Positions 52,995 to 61,491 of a DNA stretch of 64,000 bases are shown here, in pieces. The DNA lies in the NCBI RefSeq assembly GCF_029968035.1, contig NZ_JASCIQ010000002.1, forward strand, positions 248,001-312,000, in the 5' to 3' direction. The DNA comes from Streptomyces cavernicola. GTDB taxonomy: Bacteria; Actinomycetota; Actinomycetes; Streptomycetales; Streptomycetaceae. The notes below the pieces were generated by a model, which made no database searches, was not told the origin of the DNA, and saw only the letters and a list, made by a program, of their open reading frames with translations. The first letter of the stretch is position 1. Each line of letters begins with the position of its first letter. The translations under genes and the position numbers were made by a program.

Positions 52995-53684
52995 GTGACT
53001 CCACGGCTCCGCCCGCGGCACCCCGCCGTCCCGCCCCGCGCGGCGCTCTTCGCGGCACTCGTCACCGTGACAGTGGTCCTGTCCGTGGTGCTGTCCGTGT
53101 TACTGCTTCCGGCCGGTCCCGCGCAGGGGACCGCGACGGCCGCCGCCACCGGCATCCCGTACGCCGATACGCGGACGGAGTCCGGGCAGCCGAGCCCCGA
53201 CCCCTCCCTGGCCGGAAGCCGCGCCGGCGAGGGGCGGCAGCGCCCCGGCCGTACGGACCCGATCCCGGACCCCGAGCCGCCACCCCGGCAGCACCGACAG
53301 CGCGACCGGAACCAGAACGCGCACCAGAACCAGAACGCGCACCAGAACCCGCACGCACACCAGAACCCGCACCAGAACCACCGGCGCGACCACCCGCAGC
53401 AGCGCCCCTCTCCGCAGCCGAACCCCAGCAGGGCCGCCCCCCGTACGCCCGCCCCCACCGCGGACGCGAGCCAAGGCACCAGAGACACCAGAGACACCGG
53501 GGACACCGGGGACACCGGGGACACCGGGGACACCGGGGACACCGGGGACACCGGGGGCGCCGCGCAGCAGCAGGCCGCCGACGGCCGGGGCGGGCCCATG
53601 CTGCGGGTGCTGCCGCTCGGGGCGGGCCTGGTCCTCATCGGCCTCGGCCTGGCCTTCATCGCCGTACGCATCAGACGGGCCTAG
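52995..53684 (+). CDS. Repeat-rich membrane protein of unknown function
   Basis: This 229-aa protein starts at GTG 52995 behind GGGAGGGGG. An N-terminal membrane helix (AALFAALVTVTVVLSVVLSVLLL) and a C-terminal one (VLPLGAGLVLIGLGLAFIAV) enclose an extracytoplasmic low-complexity region. That region contains Asn/Gln/His repeats (NQNAHQNQNAHQNPHAHQN) and then a Gly-Asp-Thr repeat coded by GACACCGGG units at 53488-53557. No domain is recognisable. It lies between the quinone oxidoreductase and bpa and is probably rapidly evolving. Confidence 0.75.
   Translation: MTPRLRPRHPAVPPRAALFAALVTVTVVLSVVLSVLLLPAGPAQGTATAAATGIPYADTRTESGQPSPDPSLAGSRAGEGRQRPGRTDPIPDPEPPPRQHRQRDRNQNAHQNQNAHQNPHAHQNPHQNHRRDHPQQRPSPQPNPSRAAPRTPAPTADASQGTRDTRDTGDTGDTGDTGDTGDTGDTGGAAQQQAADGRGGPMLRVLPLGAGLVLIGLGLAFIAVRIRRA
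53488..53557 (+). repeat. Nine-base coding tandem repeat
   Basis: About seven consecutive GGGGACACC-type units encode Gly-Asp-Thr repeats inside the membrane protein gene at 52995. Confidence 0.85.
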
Positions 53685-53810
53685 GAGGGACCACGCCCAG
53701 GAGAGACCACGTAGCCCAGACGAGACCACGTAGTGGAGCCGGGAAGGGTGGATCAGCTGCGCGGCGGGGCACCACCCTGTTGTGCAGGACGCATACGAGA
53801 GAATGGCCGC

Positions 53811-54356
53811 ATGGAAATGCCGAGGAACGACAGGTCGCAGGAGAATCCGCAGGTCCTCGTCGTGGGTCAGGACGGAATGGCCCTCGGCGGCGGCGGTGGT
53901 GACGACGAGTCGCGTGAGCTTCCGGTGACGGACATGGTCGAGCAGCCGGCCAAGGTCATGCGCATCGGCAGCATGATCAAGCAACTTCTTGAAGAAGTGC
54001 GGGCGGCGCCTCTGGACGAGGCGAGCCGGGTGCGGCTCAAGGAGATCCACGCGAGCTCGGTGAAGGAGCTCGAGGACGGTCTCGCGCCCGAGCTGGTCGA
54101 GGAGTTGGAGCGGCTCTCGCTGCCGTTCACCGACGAGACGACGCCCAGTGACGCCGAACTGCGCATCGCTCAGGCCCAGTTGGTCGGCTGGCTGGAGGGG
54201 CTCTTCCACGGCATCCAGACCACCCTGTTCGCCCAGCAGATGGCGGCCCGCGCCCAGCTGGAGCAGATGCGCCGCGCGCTGCCGCCCGGCGCCGGCGGCC
54301 ACGAGGACGACGACGAGCACCCGCACGCCGGCCGCTCCGGAGGCCCGTACCTCTAG
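53811..54356 (+). CDS. bpa: Bacterial proteasome activator Bpa
   Basis: This 181-aa protein matches the DUF2587/Bpa family of mycobacteria (Rv3780). Its four-helix core runs from about residue 45 (MVEQPAKVMRIGSMIKQLLEEV) through LPFTDETTPSDAELRIAQAQLVGWLEGLFHG to about 150. The C-terminus is disordered and ends GGPYL, matching the GQYL motif with penultimate tyrosine that opens the 20S proteasome gate. Bpa works without ATP to let the proteasome degrade certain proteins. ATG 53811 was chosen; ATG 53817 is also possible. Confidence 0.93.
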   Translation: MEMPRNDRSQENPQVLVVGQDGMALGGGGGDDESRELPVTDMVEQPAKVMRIGSMIKQLLEEVRAAPLDEASRVRLKEIHASSVKELEDGLAPELVEELERLSLPFTDETTPSDAELRIAQAQLVGWLEGLFHGIQTTLFAQQMAARAQLEQMRRALPPGAGGHEDDDEHPHAGRSGGPYL

Positions 54357-54399
54357 GACAGCAAGAAGAGCAAGAGCAGTAAGAAGAGCAGCAACGACC

Positions 54400-54432
54400 A
54401 AGCCCGGCCCACCAGTTCGGTGAGCCGGGCTT
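54400..54432. terminator. Convergent terminator between bpa and kinase
   Basis: AAGCCCGGC and GCCGGGCTT are the outer arms. CACC/GGTG adds inner pairing. It lies 43 bp after bpa and 35 bp after the minus-strand kinase stop. Confidence 0.8.
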
Positions 54433-54467
54433 CGTCATGCATGGACGAGGCCGCGCCGAGCAGCGGA

Positions 54468-56132
54468 CTACTGCGGCGGGTTGCCGCTGGAGACCTCCAG
54501 CTGGATGGTCGGCGGGTTGTCCGGGTCGAAGTCCGTGTCCGCAGCCGGGTACTGCTTCATGACCGTGCCCTCGCCGTACGTGTTCTCGTCGACCGGCTCG
54601 ATCTTGTACTTCCAGCCGCCCTGCTGGATGCACTCCTTGACCGAGTCGATGTTGCGGTACTCGAACTTCGGCAGGGTCTTCATGCTCGGGTCCGAGAAGC
54701 TCTCCCGGGGCTCCTTGCACTCGGAGACCTCGATGACCTTGGTCTTGTCCGGGCCCCTGTGGCCCTCGACCTCGGCCGTCTGCGACTCCTTGGTCTGCGG
54801 CTCCTCGTCGCCGCCGCCGTTCAGCGAGAGGGCGGTGATCAGACCGCCGATGGCGAGCACCGCCACCACGATCGCGCCGACGATCACCGGGGTGTTGCTC
54901 TTGCCGCCGCCCCCGTGGCCGCCGTGGCCCCCGGCCGTCGCCGGCTGCGGGCTCAGGTTGTACGGCGGCGGGGTGCCGGGCGCGCCCTGCTGCGGGGCGA
55001 AGTTGGCGGGCGCAGGGGTCTGGTACCCGCCCTGCTGCGGGTAGCCGTACCCGGGCGCCGGAGTCGGCGCGGGCGTCCCCGGACCGCCGGGGCCGGGCCC
55101 GTACGGATGCGGCTGGTACGGAGTCTGGACGCTGCCGGGGCCGGGCGCCGGGGTGCCCTGGTCGACCGGCGGGAACACCGAAGCGCCCACGCCCGCACCG
55201 CTGTTGGAGTGCGCACCCGGCACGATGCTCGGCGCGGCCCCGCCCTGCAGGGACTGCACGACCCGCAGGCACTCGTCGCGCATCGCGTCGGCCGTGGGGA
55301 AGCGTTCGTTGGGGTTCTTCTTCAGGGCGCGGGCGATGAGCGCGTCCACCGCGGGGGGCAGCGAACGGTTGACGGAGGACGCCGCGATCGGCTCCTCCTG
55401 GACGTGCGCATACGCTATGGCCAGGGGCGAGTCCGCCTCGAACGGCAGCCGTCCGGTGACCAGTTGGAACAGCATGATGCCGACCGAGTACAGGTCGGAG
55501 CGGGCGTCCACACCGCGGCCGAGGGCCTGCTCGGGCGAGAGGTACTGCGGGGTGCCGACGACCATGCCGGTCTGTGTCATCGACGTCACGCCGGACTGCA
55601 TGGCGCGGGCGATGCCGAAGTCCATGACCTTGACGACGTTCCGCTTCGTCACCATGACGTTGCCGGGCTTGATGTCGCGGTGGACCAGGCCCATCTCGTG
55701 GCTGATCTCCAGGGCCGCGAGCACGTCCGCGGTGACCTTGAGGGCGCGGTCGGCGGGCATCGCGCCGAACTGCGCGATGTCGGCGTCGAGGACGGAGCCG
55801 AGGGGCTTGCCCTCGACGTACTCCATCACGATGTACGGCATCGTCGAGCCGTCGAGCTCGTCCTCGCCGGTGTCGAAGACCGAGACGATGTTGGTGTGGG
55901 TGAGCTTCGCCACCGACTGGGCCTCGCGGCGGAAGCGCTCGCGGAAGGACTGCTCACGGCCCAGCTCGGTGTGCAGGGTCTTGATGGCGACCTGGCGGTC
56001 GAGCACCGAGTCGTACGCCAGGTGGACCGAGGCCATGCCGCCCTCGCCGAGGAGGTCCCGCAGCTGGTACCGGCCGCCGGCCAGGGCACGCCCCGCGTAC
56101 CTGCCGCCCCCCTGTGCGCCGTCCTGGCTCAT
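54468..56132 (-). CDS. Membrane Ser/Thr kinase with PASTA-like extracellular tail
   Basis: This 554-aa Hanks-type kinase has its kinase domain at residues 20-290, with GEGGMASVHLA, Lys51, HRDIKPGNVMV, DFGIARAM and a TSMTQTGMVVGT activation loop. A Pro/Gly/Gln/Tyr-rich linker follows (about 300-400). The membrane helix is IVGAIVVAVLAIGGLITAL. The roughly 120-residue extracytoplasmic end (FEYRNIDSVKECIQQGGWKY, YGEGTVMKQYPAADTDFDP) looks like one or two divergent PASTA units with paired cysteines. It is divergent from another kinase of the same type. Confidence 0.93.
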   Translation of the reverse strand: MSQDGAQGGGRYAGRALAGGRYQLRDLLGEGGMASVHLAYDSVLDRQVAIKTLHTELGREQSFRERFRREAQSVAKLTHTNIVSVFDTGEDELDGSTMPYIVMEYVEGKPLGSVLDADIAQFGAMPADRALKVTADVLAALEISHEMGLVHRDIKPGNVMVTKRNVVKVMDFGIARAMQSGVTSMTQTGMVVGTPQYLSPEQALGRGVDARSDLYSVGIMLFQLVTGRLPFEADSPLAIAYAHVQEEPIAASSVNRSLPPAVDALIARALKKNPNERFPTADAMRDECLRVVQSLQGGAAPSIVPGAHSNSGAGVGASVFPPVDQGTPAPGPGSVQTPYQPHPYGPGPGGPGTPAPTPAPGYGYPQQGGYQTPAPANFAPQQGAPGTPPPYNLSPQPATAGGHGGHGGGGKSNTPVIVGAIVVAVLAIGGLITALSLNGGGDEEPQTKESQTAEVEGHRGPDKTKVIEVSECKEPRESFSDPSMKTLPKFEYRNIDSVKECIQQGGWKYKIEPVDENTYGEGTVMKQYPAADTDFDPDNPPTIQLEVSSGNPPQ

Positions 56133-56555
56133 GTTTCCGCGTCCCCCATCGGCGCCGTTTCACTGCGCTTGAAGCCTGAAGATCCCTGTTTTCCGGGCCA
56201 AGTCTGCCCGAGGCCACTGACACGTCAAGCCAGGTGCCCGTTCCGTGACCCTACGCGCAAGAACCGTCTCGCAAGCGTTACCGGCGGCGTCCACGAAGTG
56301 ATATGGCTCCCGTCACGGTCCCGTCACACCTGGGGGCACAGACCACTCGATTTGCCCGAAACCCCGGGTAACAGGTTTGATGGCCGGTCCATCTCGAACC
56401 AGCCCGCCGCGCCGAGGCTGTAGCGTGGCCCGACGGAGGCCGTAAGAAGAGACACGACGCGAGCACTCGCCCATCAGTGGCGCATGCGGGCGGGTGATGT
56501 GTCGGGTTACGGACCAGACGCGACCAGTTACGACAGGAAACGACGGCGAGGACTG
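56133..56555. promoter_or_regulatory. Shared promoter region of two divergent kinases
   Basis: These 423 bases hold no gene. The repeated word CCCGTCACGG/CCCGTCACA occurs at 56312-56330, and the stretch around 56340-56385 is relatively A/T-rich. Promoters for both kinase genes must lie here, but I could not assign -10/-35 boxes with confidence. Confidence 0.5.
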
Positions 56556-58106
56556 ATGGACCAGCAGCGCGCTCAGGGCCCGTCCGACCCCGAGGCGACT
56601 GGCGGCGATATGTCAGATGCGCCTGAGTTTTGGGGTAATGGCGGGCTTGTCGGTGACGGACGATACCGGCTGACGCACAGACTCGGCCGCGGCGGCATGG
56701 CCGAGGTCTTCGCCGCCGAGGACGTACGCCTCGGGCGCACGGTCGCCGTGAAGCTGCTCCGCACCGACCTCGCGGAGGACCCGACCTCCAAGGCCCGCTT
56801 CACGCGCGAGGCCCAGTCGGTCGCAGGCCTCAACCACCACGCGGTGGTGGCGGTCTACGACTCCGGTGAGGACATCATCGGCGGCAACACCATCCCGTAC
56901 ATCGTGATGGAGCTCGTCGAGGGCCGGACCATCCGTGACCTGCTGCTCAACGCCGAGGCCCCGGGGCCCGAGCAGGCGCTGATCATCGTGTCCGGCGTCC
57001 TGGAGGCGCTCGCCTACTCGCACCAGCACGGCATCGTGCACCGCGACATCAAGCCCGCCAACGTGATCATCACCAACACCGGCGCGGTGAAGGTGATGGA
57101 CTTCGGCATCGCCCGTGCGCTGCACGGCGCGTCCCAGCAGATGACGCAGACCGGCATGGTCATGGGCACCCCGCAGTACCTCTCGCCGGAGCAGGCCCTC
57201 GGCAAGGCCGTCGACACCCGCTCCGACCTGTACGCGACCGGCTGCATGCTGTACGAACTCCTCGCGCTGCGGCCCCCATTCACGGGTGAGACGCCGCTCT
57301 CGGTGGTCTACCAGCACGTCCAGGACATGCCGATCCCGCCGTCCGAGCTGTCCGACGGGGTGCCGCCGGAGCTGGACGGCCTGGTGATGCGCTCCCTCGC
57401 GAAGGACCCGGACGACCGGTTCCAGACCGCCGAGGAGATGCGCGGCCTCGTCCAGTACGGCCTGCAGATGCTGCAGGACCAGGGCGGCCACACCGGAACG
57501 TGGAGCACGGGCCCCGTCGCCATGCACGAGGGCGGCAGCACCCCGGCGATGGGCGTCACCGGCGCCTCGGCCCGCCAGCACCCCGGCGACAGCGGCACGA
57601 CGGTGATGAAGCCGCCGATGGTCCGCCCGATCGGGGACGACGACGGCGGCTTCGACGGCGGCAACGGCAACGGCCGGGGCGGTCGGGGAGGCGGCGGCCG
57701 CGGCAAGATGTGGCTGTTCGCGGTGCTCGCGATCGTCGCGATCGCGGTGGGCGTCGCCGTGGCCCTGAACGCCACGGAGAGCGGCCAGAAGGACCCGGGC
57801 CCGGACAAGAACCCGAAGCCGACCCAGTCCCAGTCGAAGGAACCGACGAAGGAGCCGACGGAGGAGGAGACGACCGAGGAGGAGACGGAGCCCGGCGACA
57901 CCGGCGGCAACCCGGACTACACCGACACTCCGACTCAGCCCTCGTTCACGCCGAGCCCGACGCAGAGCAGCGAGCAGCCGACCGAGGACCCGACGACGCA
58001 GGAGCCCACGGAGGAGCCGACGACGGAGGAGCCGACGACGGAAGAGCCGACGGAGGAGCCGACGGACGAGATCACGCTCGACCCGACCGAGCAAGCCGGC
58101 AACTGA
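56556..58106 (+). CDS. Membrane Ser/Thr kinase with acidic threonine-rich extracellular tail
   Basis: This 516-aa kinase has its kinase domain at about residues 37-300 (GRGGMAEVFAAEDVRLGRTVAVK, HRDIKPANVII, DFGIARAL). A Gly-rich linker leads to a membrane helix (MWLFAVLAIVAIAVGVAVAL), then about 115 extracytoplasmic residues of Pro/Thr/Glu repeats (EEPTTEEPTTEEPTEEPT) with no folded sensor. ATG 56556 follows GGCGAGGACTG; longer starts run over promoter DNA. The C-terminal repeats are coded by GAGGAGCCGACGACG-like units. Confidence 0.92.
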   Translation: MDQQRAQGPSDPEATGGDMSDAPEFWGNGGLVGDGRYRLTHRLGRGGMAEVFAAEDVRLGRTVAVKLLRTDLAEDPTSKARFTREAQSVAGLNHHAVVAVYDSGEDIIGGNTIPYIVMELVEGRTIRDLLLNAEAPGPEQALIIVSGVLEALAYSHQHGIVHRDIKPANVIITNTGAVKVMDFGIARALHGASQQMTQTGMVMGTPQYLSPEQALGKAVDTRSDLYATGCMLYELLALRPPFTGETPLSVVYQHVQDMPIPPSELSDGVPPELDGLVMRSLAKDPDDRFQTAEEMRGLVQYGLQMLQDQGGHTGTWSTGPVAMHEGGSTPAMGVTGASARQHPGDSGTTVMKPPMVRPIGDDDGGFDGGNGNGRGGRGGGGRGKMWLFAVLAIVAIAVGVAVALNATESGQKDPGPDKNPKPTQSQSKEPTKEPTEEETTEEETEPGDTGGNPDYTDTPTQPSFTPSPTQSSEQPTEDPTTQEPTEEPTTEEPTTEEPTEEPTDEITLDPTEQAGN

Positions 58107-58127
58107 CCGTCCCGCACGGCCGACTGG

Positions 58128-58176
58128 CATACGACGAGGCCCGCTCACAGCACTTGTGAGCGGGCCTCGTCGTATG
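58128..58176. terminator. Long perfect hairpin terminator
   Basis: Exact 22-base inverted repeats (58128-58149 and 58155-58176) flank a GCACT loop. It lies between the convergent kinase and response-regulator genes. Confidence 0.88.
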
Positions 58177-58230
58177 TGGAAGAGGAAATTCCCGTACCGA
58201 AAAGCGGGGCCTATTCGGAAGGCTTCTCGG

Positions 58231-58908
58231 TCAGCGCTTTTCCGCCTGCATACGGGCGACAAAGGCGGCGGCCTGCGAGCGGCGTTCCATGCCGAGCTTC
58301 GACAGCAGGCTGGAGACGTAGTTCTTGATGGTCTTCTCGGCCAGGTGAAGGCGTTCGCCGATGGCCCGGTTGGTGAGGCCCTCGCCGATCAGGTCCAGGA
58401 TCTTGCGCTCCTGTTCCGTGAGGTTCGCGAGCCGGTCGTCGCCCTTGGGGTTGTTGCCGTCGCGCAGCCGCTCCAGGACCCGGGCCGTGGCCACCGGGTC
58501 GAGCAGGGACTTGCCGGCCGCCACGTCCCGTACGGCGGTGAGCAGCTCGTTGCCGCGGATCGCCTTCAGGACGTACCCCGACGCACCGGCCATGATCGCG
58601 TCGAAGAGCGCCTCGTCGTCCGCGAACGAGGTCAGCATCAGGCACTTGATGTCCTCGTTCTGGGAGCGGATCTCGCGGCAGACCTCCACGCCGCTGCCGT
58701 CCGGCAGGCGGACGTCGAGCACCGCGACGTCCGGGCGTGTGGCGGGAATCCGGACCAGGGCGTCGGCCGCGGTGCCGGCCTCGCCGACCACCTCGATATC
58801 GGCTTCCACGGACAACAGCTCATGGACTCCGCGACGGACGACTTCATGGTCGTCGAGCAGAAATACGCTGATTTTTCCTTCTTCGTGCACTCGGCCAGTG
58901 TCACACAT
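58231..58908 (-). CDS. NarL/LuxR response regulator, DosR (DevR)-like, orphan
   Basis: This 225-aa protein has a receiver domain (VFLLDDHEVVRRGVHELL; phospho-acceptor Asp65 in VAVLDVRLPDG; MLTSFADDEALFDAIMAGASGYVLK). A C-terminal LuxR helix-turn-helix follows (LTEQERKILDLIGEGLTNRA, LAEKTIKNYVSSLLSKLGMERR). It closely resembles the mycobacterial dormancy regulator DosR throughout, but no histidine kinase gene is adjacent. ATG 58908 has GGAAGAG close upstream. It is divergent from the second bkd operon. Confidence 0.94.
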   Translation of the reverse strand: MCDTGRVHEEGKISVFLLDDHEVVRRGVHELLSVEADIEVVGEAGTAADALVRIPATRPDVAVLDVRLPDGSGVEVCREIRSQNEDIKCLMLTSFADDEALFDAIMAGASGYVLKAIRGNELLTAVRDVAAGKSLLDPVATARVLERLRDGNNPKGDDRLANLTEQERKILDLIGEGLTNRAIGERLHLAEKTIKNYVSSLLSKLGMERRSQAAAFVARMQAEKR

Positions 58909-59226
58909 CGACTCTTCCAATGCTCTGGGTGCGCGGGTTAACGTTCGCTTGCTCCGGCCGCTCCGCAAGGCGCTGACCAGTAGTTGTTCCCGCTTTCTCG
59001 GATTTACTTGGAAATCCAAGCAAAATCGCAGGTCAAGTGGGGTTTCGCAGATATGCGAGGCACTGGGTAACGTGCAATGTGCAGGGCTCTCGCCGGGGCA
59101 CCTGTCACGCCTGTTCTCCCCGCAGTGCCCAAGGCGCACCCACCCCGTGCGCGGGCCGGGAGGAGAGGCGAGCCGCACTGGCTTACCCGGCGGATCCCGG
59201 TAAGCCGGACCGACGGAGGAGCACAC
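58909..59226. promoter_or_regulatory. Divergent promoter region of DosR-like regulator and bkd operon 2
   Basis: This 318-bp gap contains an unusually A/T-rich core (58985-59045) with the inverted repeat CTTGG-AAAT-CCAAG at 59007-59020. A second weak symmetry is CGCAGATATGCG (59046-59057). Either could bind a regulator of the divergent genes. No ORF with good coding character is present. Confidence 0.5.
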
Positions 59227-60495
59227 GTGACCGTGGAGAGCACCGCCGCGCGCAAGCCCCGCAGCAGCAACAGCAGCAGTGGGGCGGGCACCAAGCGTGC
59301 AACCGCCAAAAAGGCGCCGGAGAAGAAGACCCCGGCGAAGAAGGCGGCAGCCAAGAGCGCAGCGGCCAAGAGCGCAGCGCGCGAAGCAGCACCGCACGAC
59401 GCACCACAGCACGACCCCGAACTCGTCCAGCTGCTCACCCCCGAGGGCAAGCGCGTCGAGCACCCCGAGTTCGGCATCGACCTCACCCCGGACGAACTGC
59501 GCGGCCTCTACCGCGACATGGTCCTGACCCGCCGCTTCGACGCCGAGGCCACCTCCCTGCAGCGCCAGGGCGAGCTGGGCCTGTGGGCGTCGCTGCTCGG
59601 CCAGGAGGCCGCCCAGATCGGTTCCGGCCGGGCGCTGCGGGACGACGACTACGTCTTCCCGACCTACCGCGAGCACGGCGTCGCCTGGTGCCGCGGGGTC
59701 CCCCCGGAGAACCTGCTCGGTATGTTCCGCGGCGTCAACAACGGCGGCTGGGACCCGAACAGCAACAACTTCCACCTGTACACGATCGTCATCGGCTCGC
59801 AGACCCTGCACGCCACCGGCTACGCGATGGGCGTCGCCAAGGACGGCGCGGACTCGGCCGTGATCGCGTACTTCGGTGACGGGGCCAGCAGCCAGGGCGA
59901 CGTCGCCGAGTCCTTCACGTTCTCCGCGGTCTACAACGCCCCGGTCGTGTTCTTCTGCCAGAACAACCAGTGGGCGATCTCCGAGCCCACCGAGAAGCAG
60001 ACCCGCGTGCCGCTCTACCAGCGCGCCCGCGGCTACGGCTTCCCCGGCATCCGCGTCGACGGCAACGACGTCCTCGCCTGCCTGGCCGTGACCAAGTACG
60101 CCCTGGAGCGGGCCCGGAGCGGCGAAGGCCCCACGCTGGTCGAGGCGTTCACGTACCGCATGGGCGCGCACACCACCTCCGACGACCCGACCAAGTACCG
60201 CAGGGACGAGGAGCGGGAGGCCTGGGAGGCCAAGGACCCGATCCAGCGGCTGCGCACGTACCTGGAGTCCGAGAAGATCGCGGACGCCGACTTCTTCGCC
60301 GCGCTCGACGAGGAGCAGGAAGCGCTCGGCAAGCGGGTCCGCGAGGCGGTGCGCTCGATGCCCGACCCGGACCCGATGTCGATGTTCGAGAACGTCTACG
60401 CGGACGGCAGCGCGCTCGTCGACGAGGAGCGCGCGCAATTCGCCGCCTACCAGGCGTCGTTCGCTGACAGCCCGGTCGCCGGGGAGGGCAAGTAA
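59227..60495 (+). CDS. bkdA: Branched-chain keto acid dehydrogenase E1 alpha with Lys/Ala-rich N-tail (operon 2)
   Basis: This 422-aa E1 alpha has the ThDP motif GDGASSQGDVAESFTFSAVYNAP and YRMGAHTTSDDPTKYR. Before the enzyme body (from about residue 65) lies a basic histone H1-like tail, with AKKAPEKKTPAKKAAAKSAA in its centre. It is absent from the operon 1 paralogue, which instead has a Pro-rich leader. GTG 59227 follows GGAGGAG by six bases. It is followed by bkdB with a 2-bp gap. Substrate class is inferred from family and linkage. Confidence 0.94.
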   Translation: MTVESTAARKPRSSNSSSGAGTKRATAKKAPEKKTPAKKAAAKSAAAKSAAREAAPHDAPQHDPELVQLLTPEGKRVEHPEFGIDLTPDELRGLYRDMVLTRRFDAEATSLQRQGELGLWASLLGQEAAQIGSGRALRDDDYVFPTYREHGVAWCRGVPPENLLGMFRGVNNGGWDPNSNNFHLYTIVIGSQTLHATGYAMGVAKDGADSAVIAYFGDGASSQGDVAESFTFSAVYNAPVVFFCQNNQWAISEPTEKQTRVPLYQRARGYGFPGIRVDGNDVLACLAVTKYALERARSGEGPTLVEAFTYRMGAHTTSDDPTKYRRDEEREAWEAKDPIQRLRTYLESEKIADADFFAALDEEQEALGKRVREAVRSMPDPDPMSMFENVYADGSALVDEERAQFAAYQASFADSPVAGEGK

Positions 60496-60497
60496 CC

Positions 60498-61478
60498 ATG
60501 GCTGTACAGAAGTTGCCGATCGCCAAGGCGATCAACGAATCCCTGCGCAAGGCTCTTGAGACCGACCCCAAGGTCCTCGTCATGGGCGAGGACGTCGGCA
60601 AGCTCGGCGGCGTCTTCCGCGTCACCGACGGGCTGCAGAAGGACTTCGGCGAGGACCGGGTGATCGACACCCCGCTCGCCGAGTCCGGCATCGTCGGCAC
60701 CGCCATCGGCCTGGCCCTGCGCGGCTACCGGCCGGTCGTGGAGATCCAGTTCGACGGATTCGTCTTCCCCGCGTACGACCAGATCGTCACGCAGCTCGCC
60801 AAGATGCACGCCCGCGCGCTCGGCAAGGTCAAGATGCCGGTCGTCATCCGCATTCCGTACGGCGGCGGGATCGGCGCGGTCGAGCACCACTCCGAGTCGC
60901 CCGAGGCGCTGTTCGCGCACGTCGCCGGCCTGAAGGTGGTCTCGCCCTCCTCGCCGTCCGACGCGTACTGGATGATGCAGCAGGCCATCCAGAGCGACGA
61001 CCCGGTGATCTTCTTCGAGCCGAAGCGGCGGTACTGGGACAAGGGCGAGGTCGACACCGACGCCATCCCCGGACCGCTGCACGCCGCGCGCACCGTGCGC
61101 GAGGGCTCGGACCTGACGCTCGCCGCGTACGGGCCGATGGTGAAGGTCTGCCTGGAGGCCGCGGCGGCTGCGCAGGACGAGGGCAAGTCCCTGGAGGTCA
61201 TCGACCTGCGCTCGATGTCGCCGATCGACTTCGACGCGGTGCAGGCCTCGGTGGAGCGCACCGGCCGGCTCGTCGTCGTGCACGAGGCCCCGGTGTTCTA
61301 CGGCTCCGGCGCGGAGATCGCCGCGCGCATCACGGAGCGGTGCTTCTACCACCTCGAAGCGCCCGTGCTGCGGGTCGGCGGCTATCACGCGCCGTACCCG
61401 CCCGCGCGGGTCGAGGAGGAGTACCTGCCGGGCCTTGACCGGGTGCTCGACGCCGTCGACCGCTCGCTGGCGTACTGA
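60498..61478 (+). CDS. bkdB: Branched-chain keto acid dehydrogenase E1 beta (operon 2)
   Basis: This 326-aa partner of the preceding E1 alpha has the motifs GEDVGKLGGVFRVTDGLQ, DTPLAESGIVGTAIGLAL and YGGGIGAVEHHSESPEALF, and a C-terminal PYPPARVEEEYLPGLDR. It is closely similar to the operon 1 protein along its whole length. ATG 60498 follows GGAGGGCAAGTAACC. The genes are tightly packed, so a single transcript is likely. Confidence 0.96.
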   Translation: MAVQKLPIAKAINESLRKALETDPKVLVMGEDVGKLGGVFRVTDGLQKDFGEDRVIDTPLAESGIVGTAIGLALRGYRPVVEIQFDGFVFPAYDQIVTQLAKMHARALGKVKMPVVIRIPYGGGIGAVEHHSESPEALFAHVAGLKVVSPSSPSDAYWMMQQAIQSDDPVIFFEPKRRYWDKGEVDTDAIPGPLHAARTVREGSDLTLAAYGPMVKVCLEAAAAAQDEGKSLEVIDLRSMSPIDFDAVQASVERTGRLVVVHEAPVFYGSGAEIAARITERCFYHLEAPVLRVGGYHAPYPPARVEEEYLPGLDRVLDAVDRSLAY

Positions 61479-61491
61479 GGGGACTGGACCG

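Noticed and set aside
59221..59232. Second parS-like site (CACGTGA word before bkdA of operon 2)
   Set aside because: Only the central CACGTGA matches; the flanking TTT and AAC are missing. The words at 28386 and 47935 fail in the same way.
58909..60438. Upstream extension of the response-regulator frame (to 735 aa)
   Set aside because: The extension is antisense to bkdA of operon 2. The REC domain begins right after ATG 58908, which has a ribosome site.
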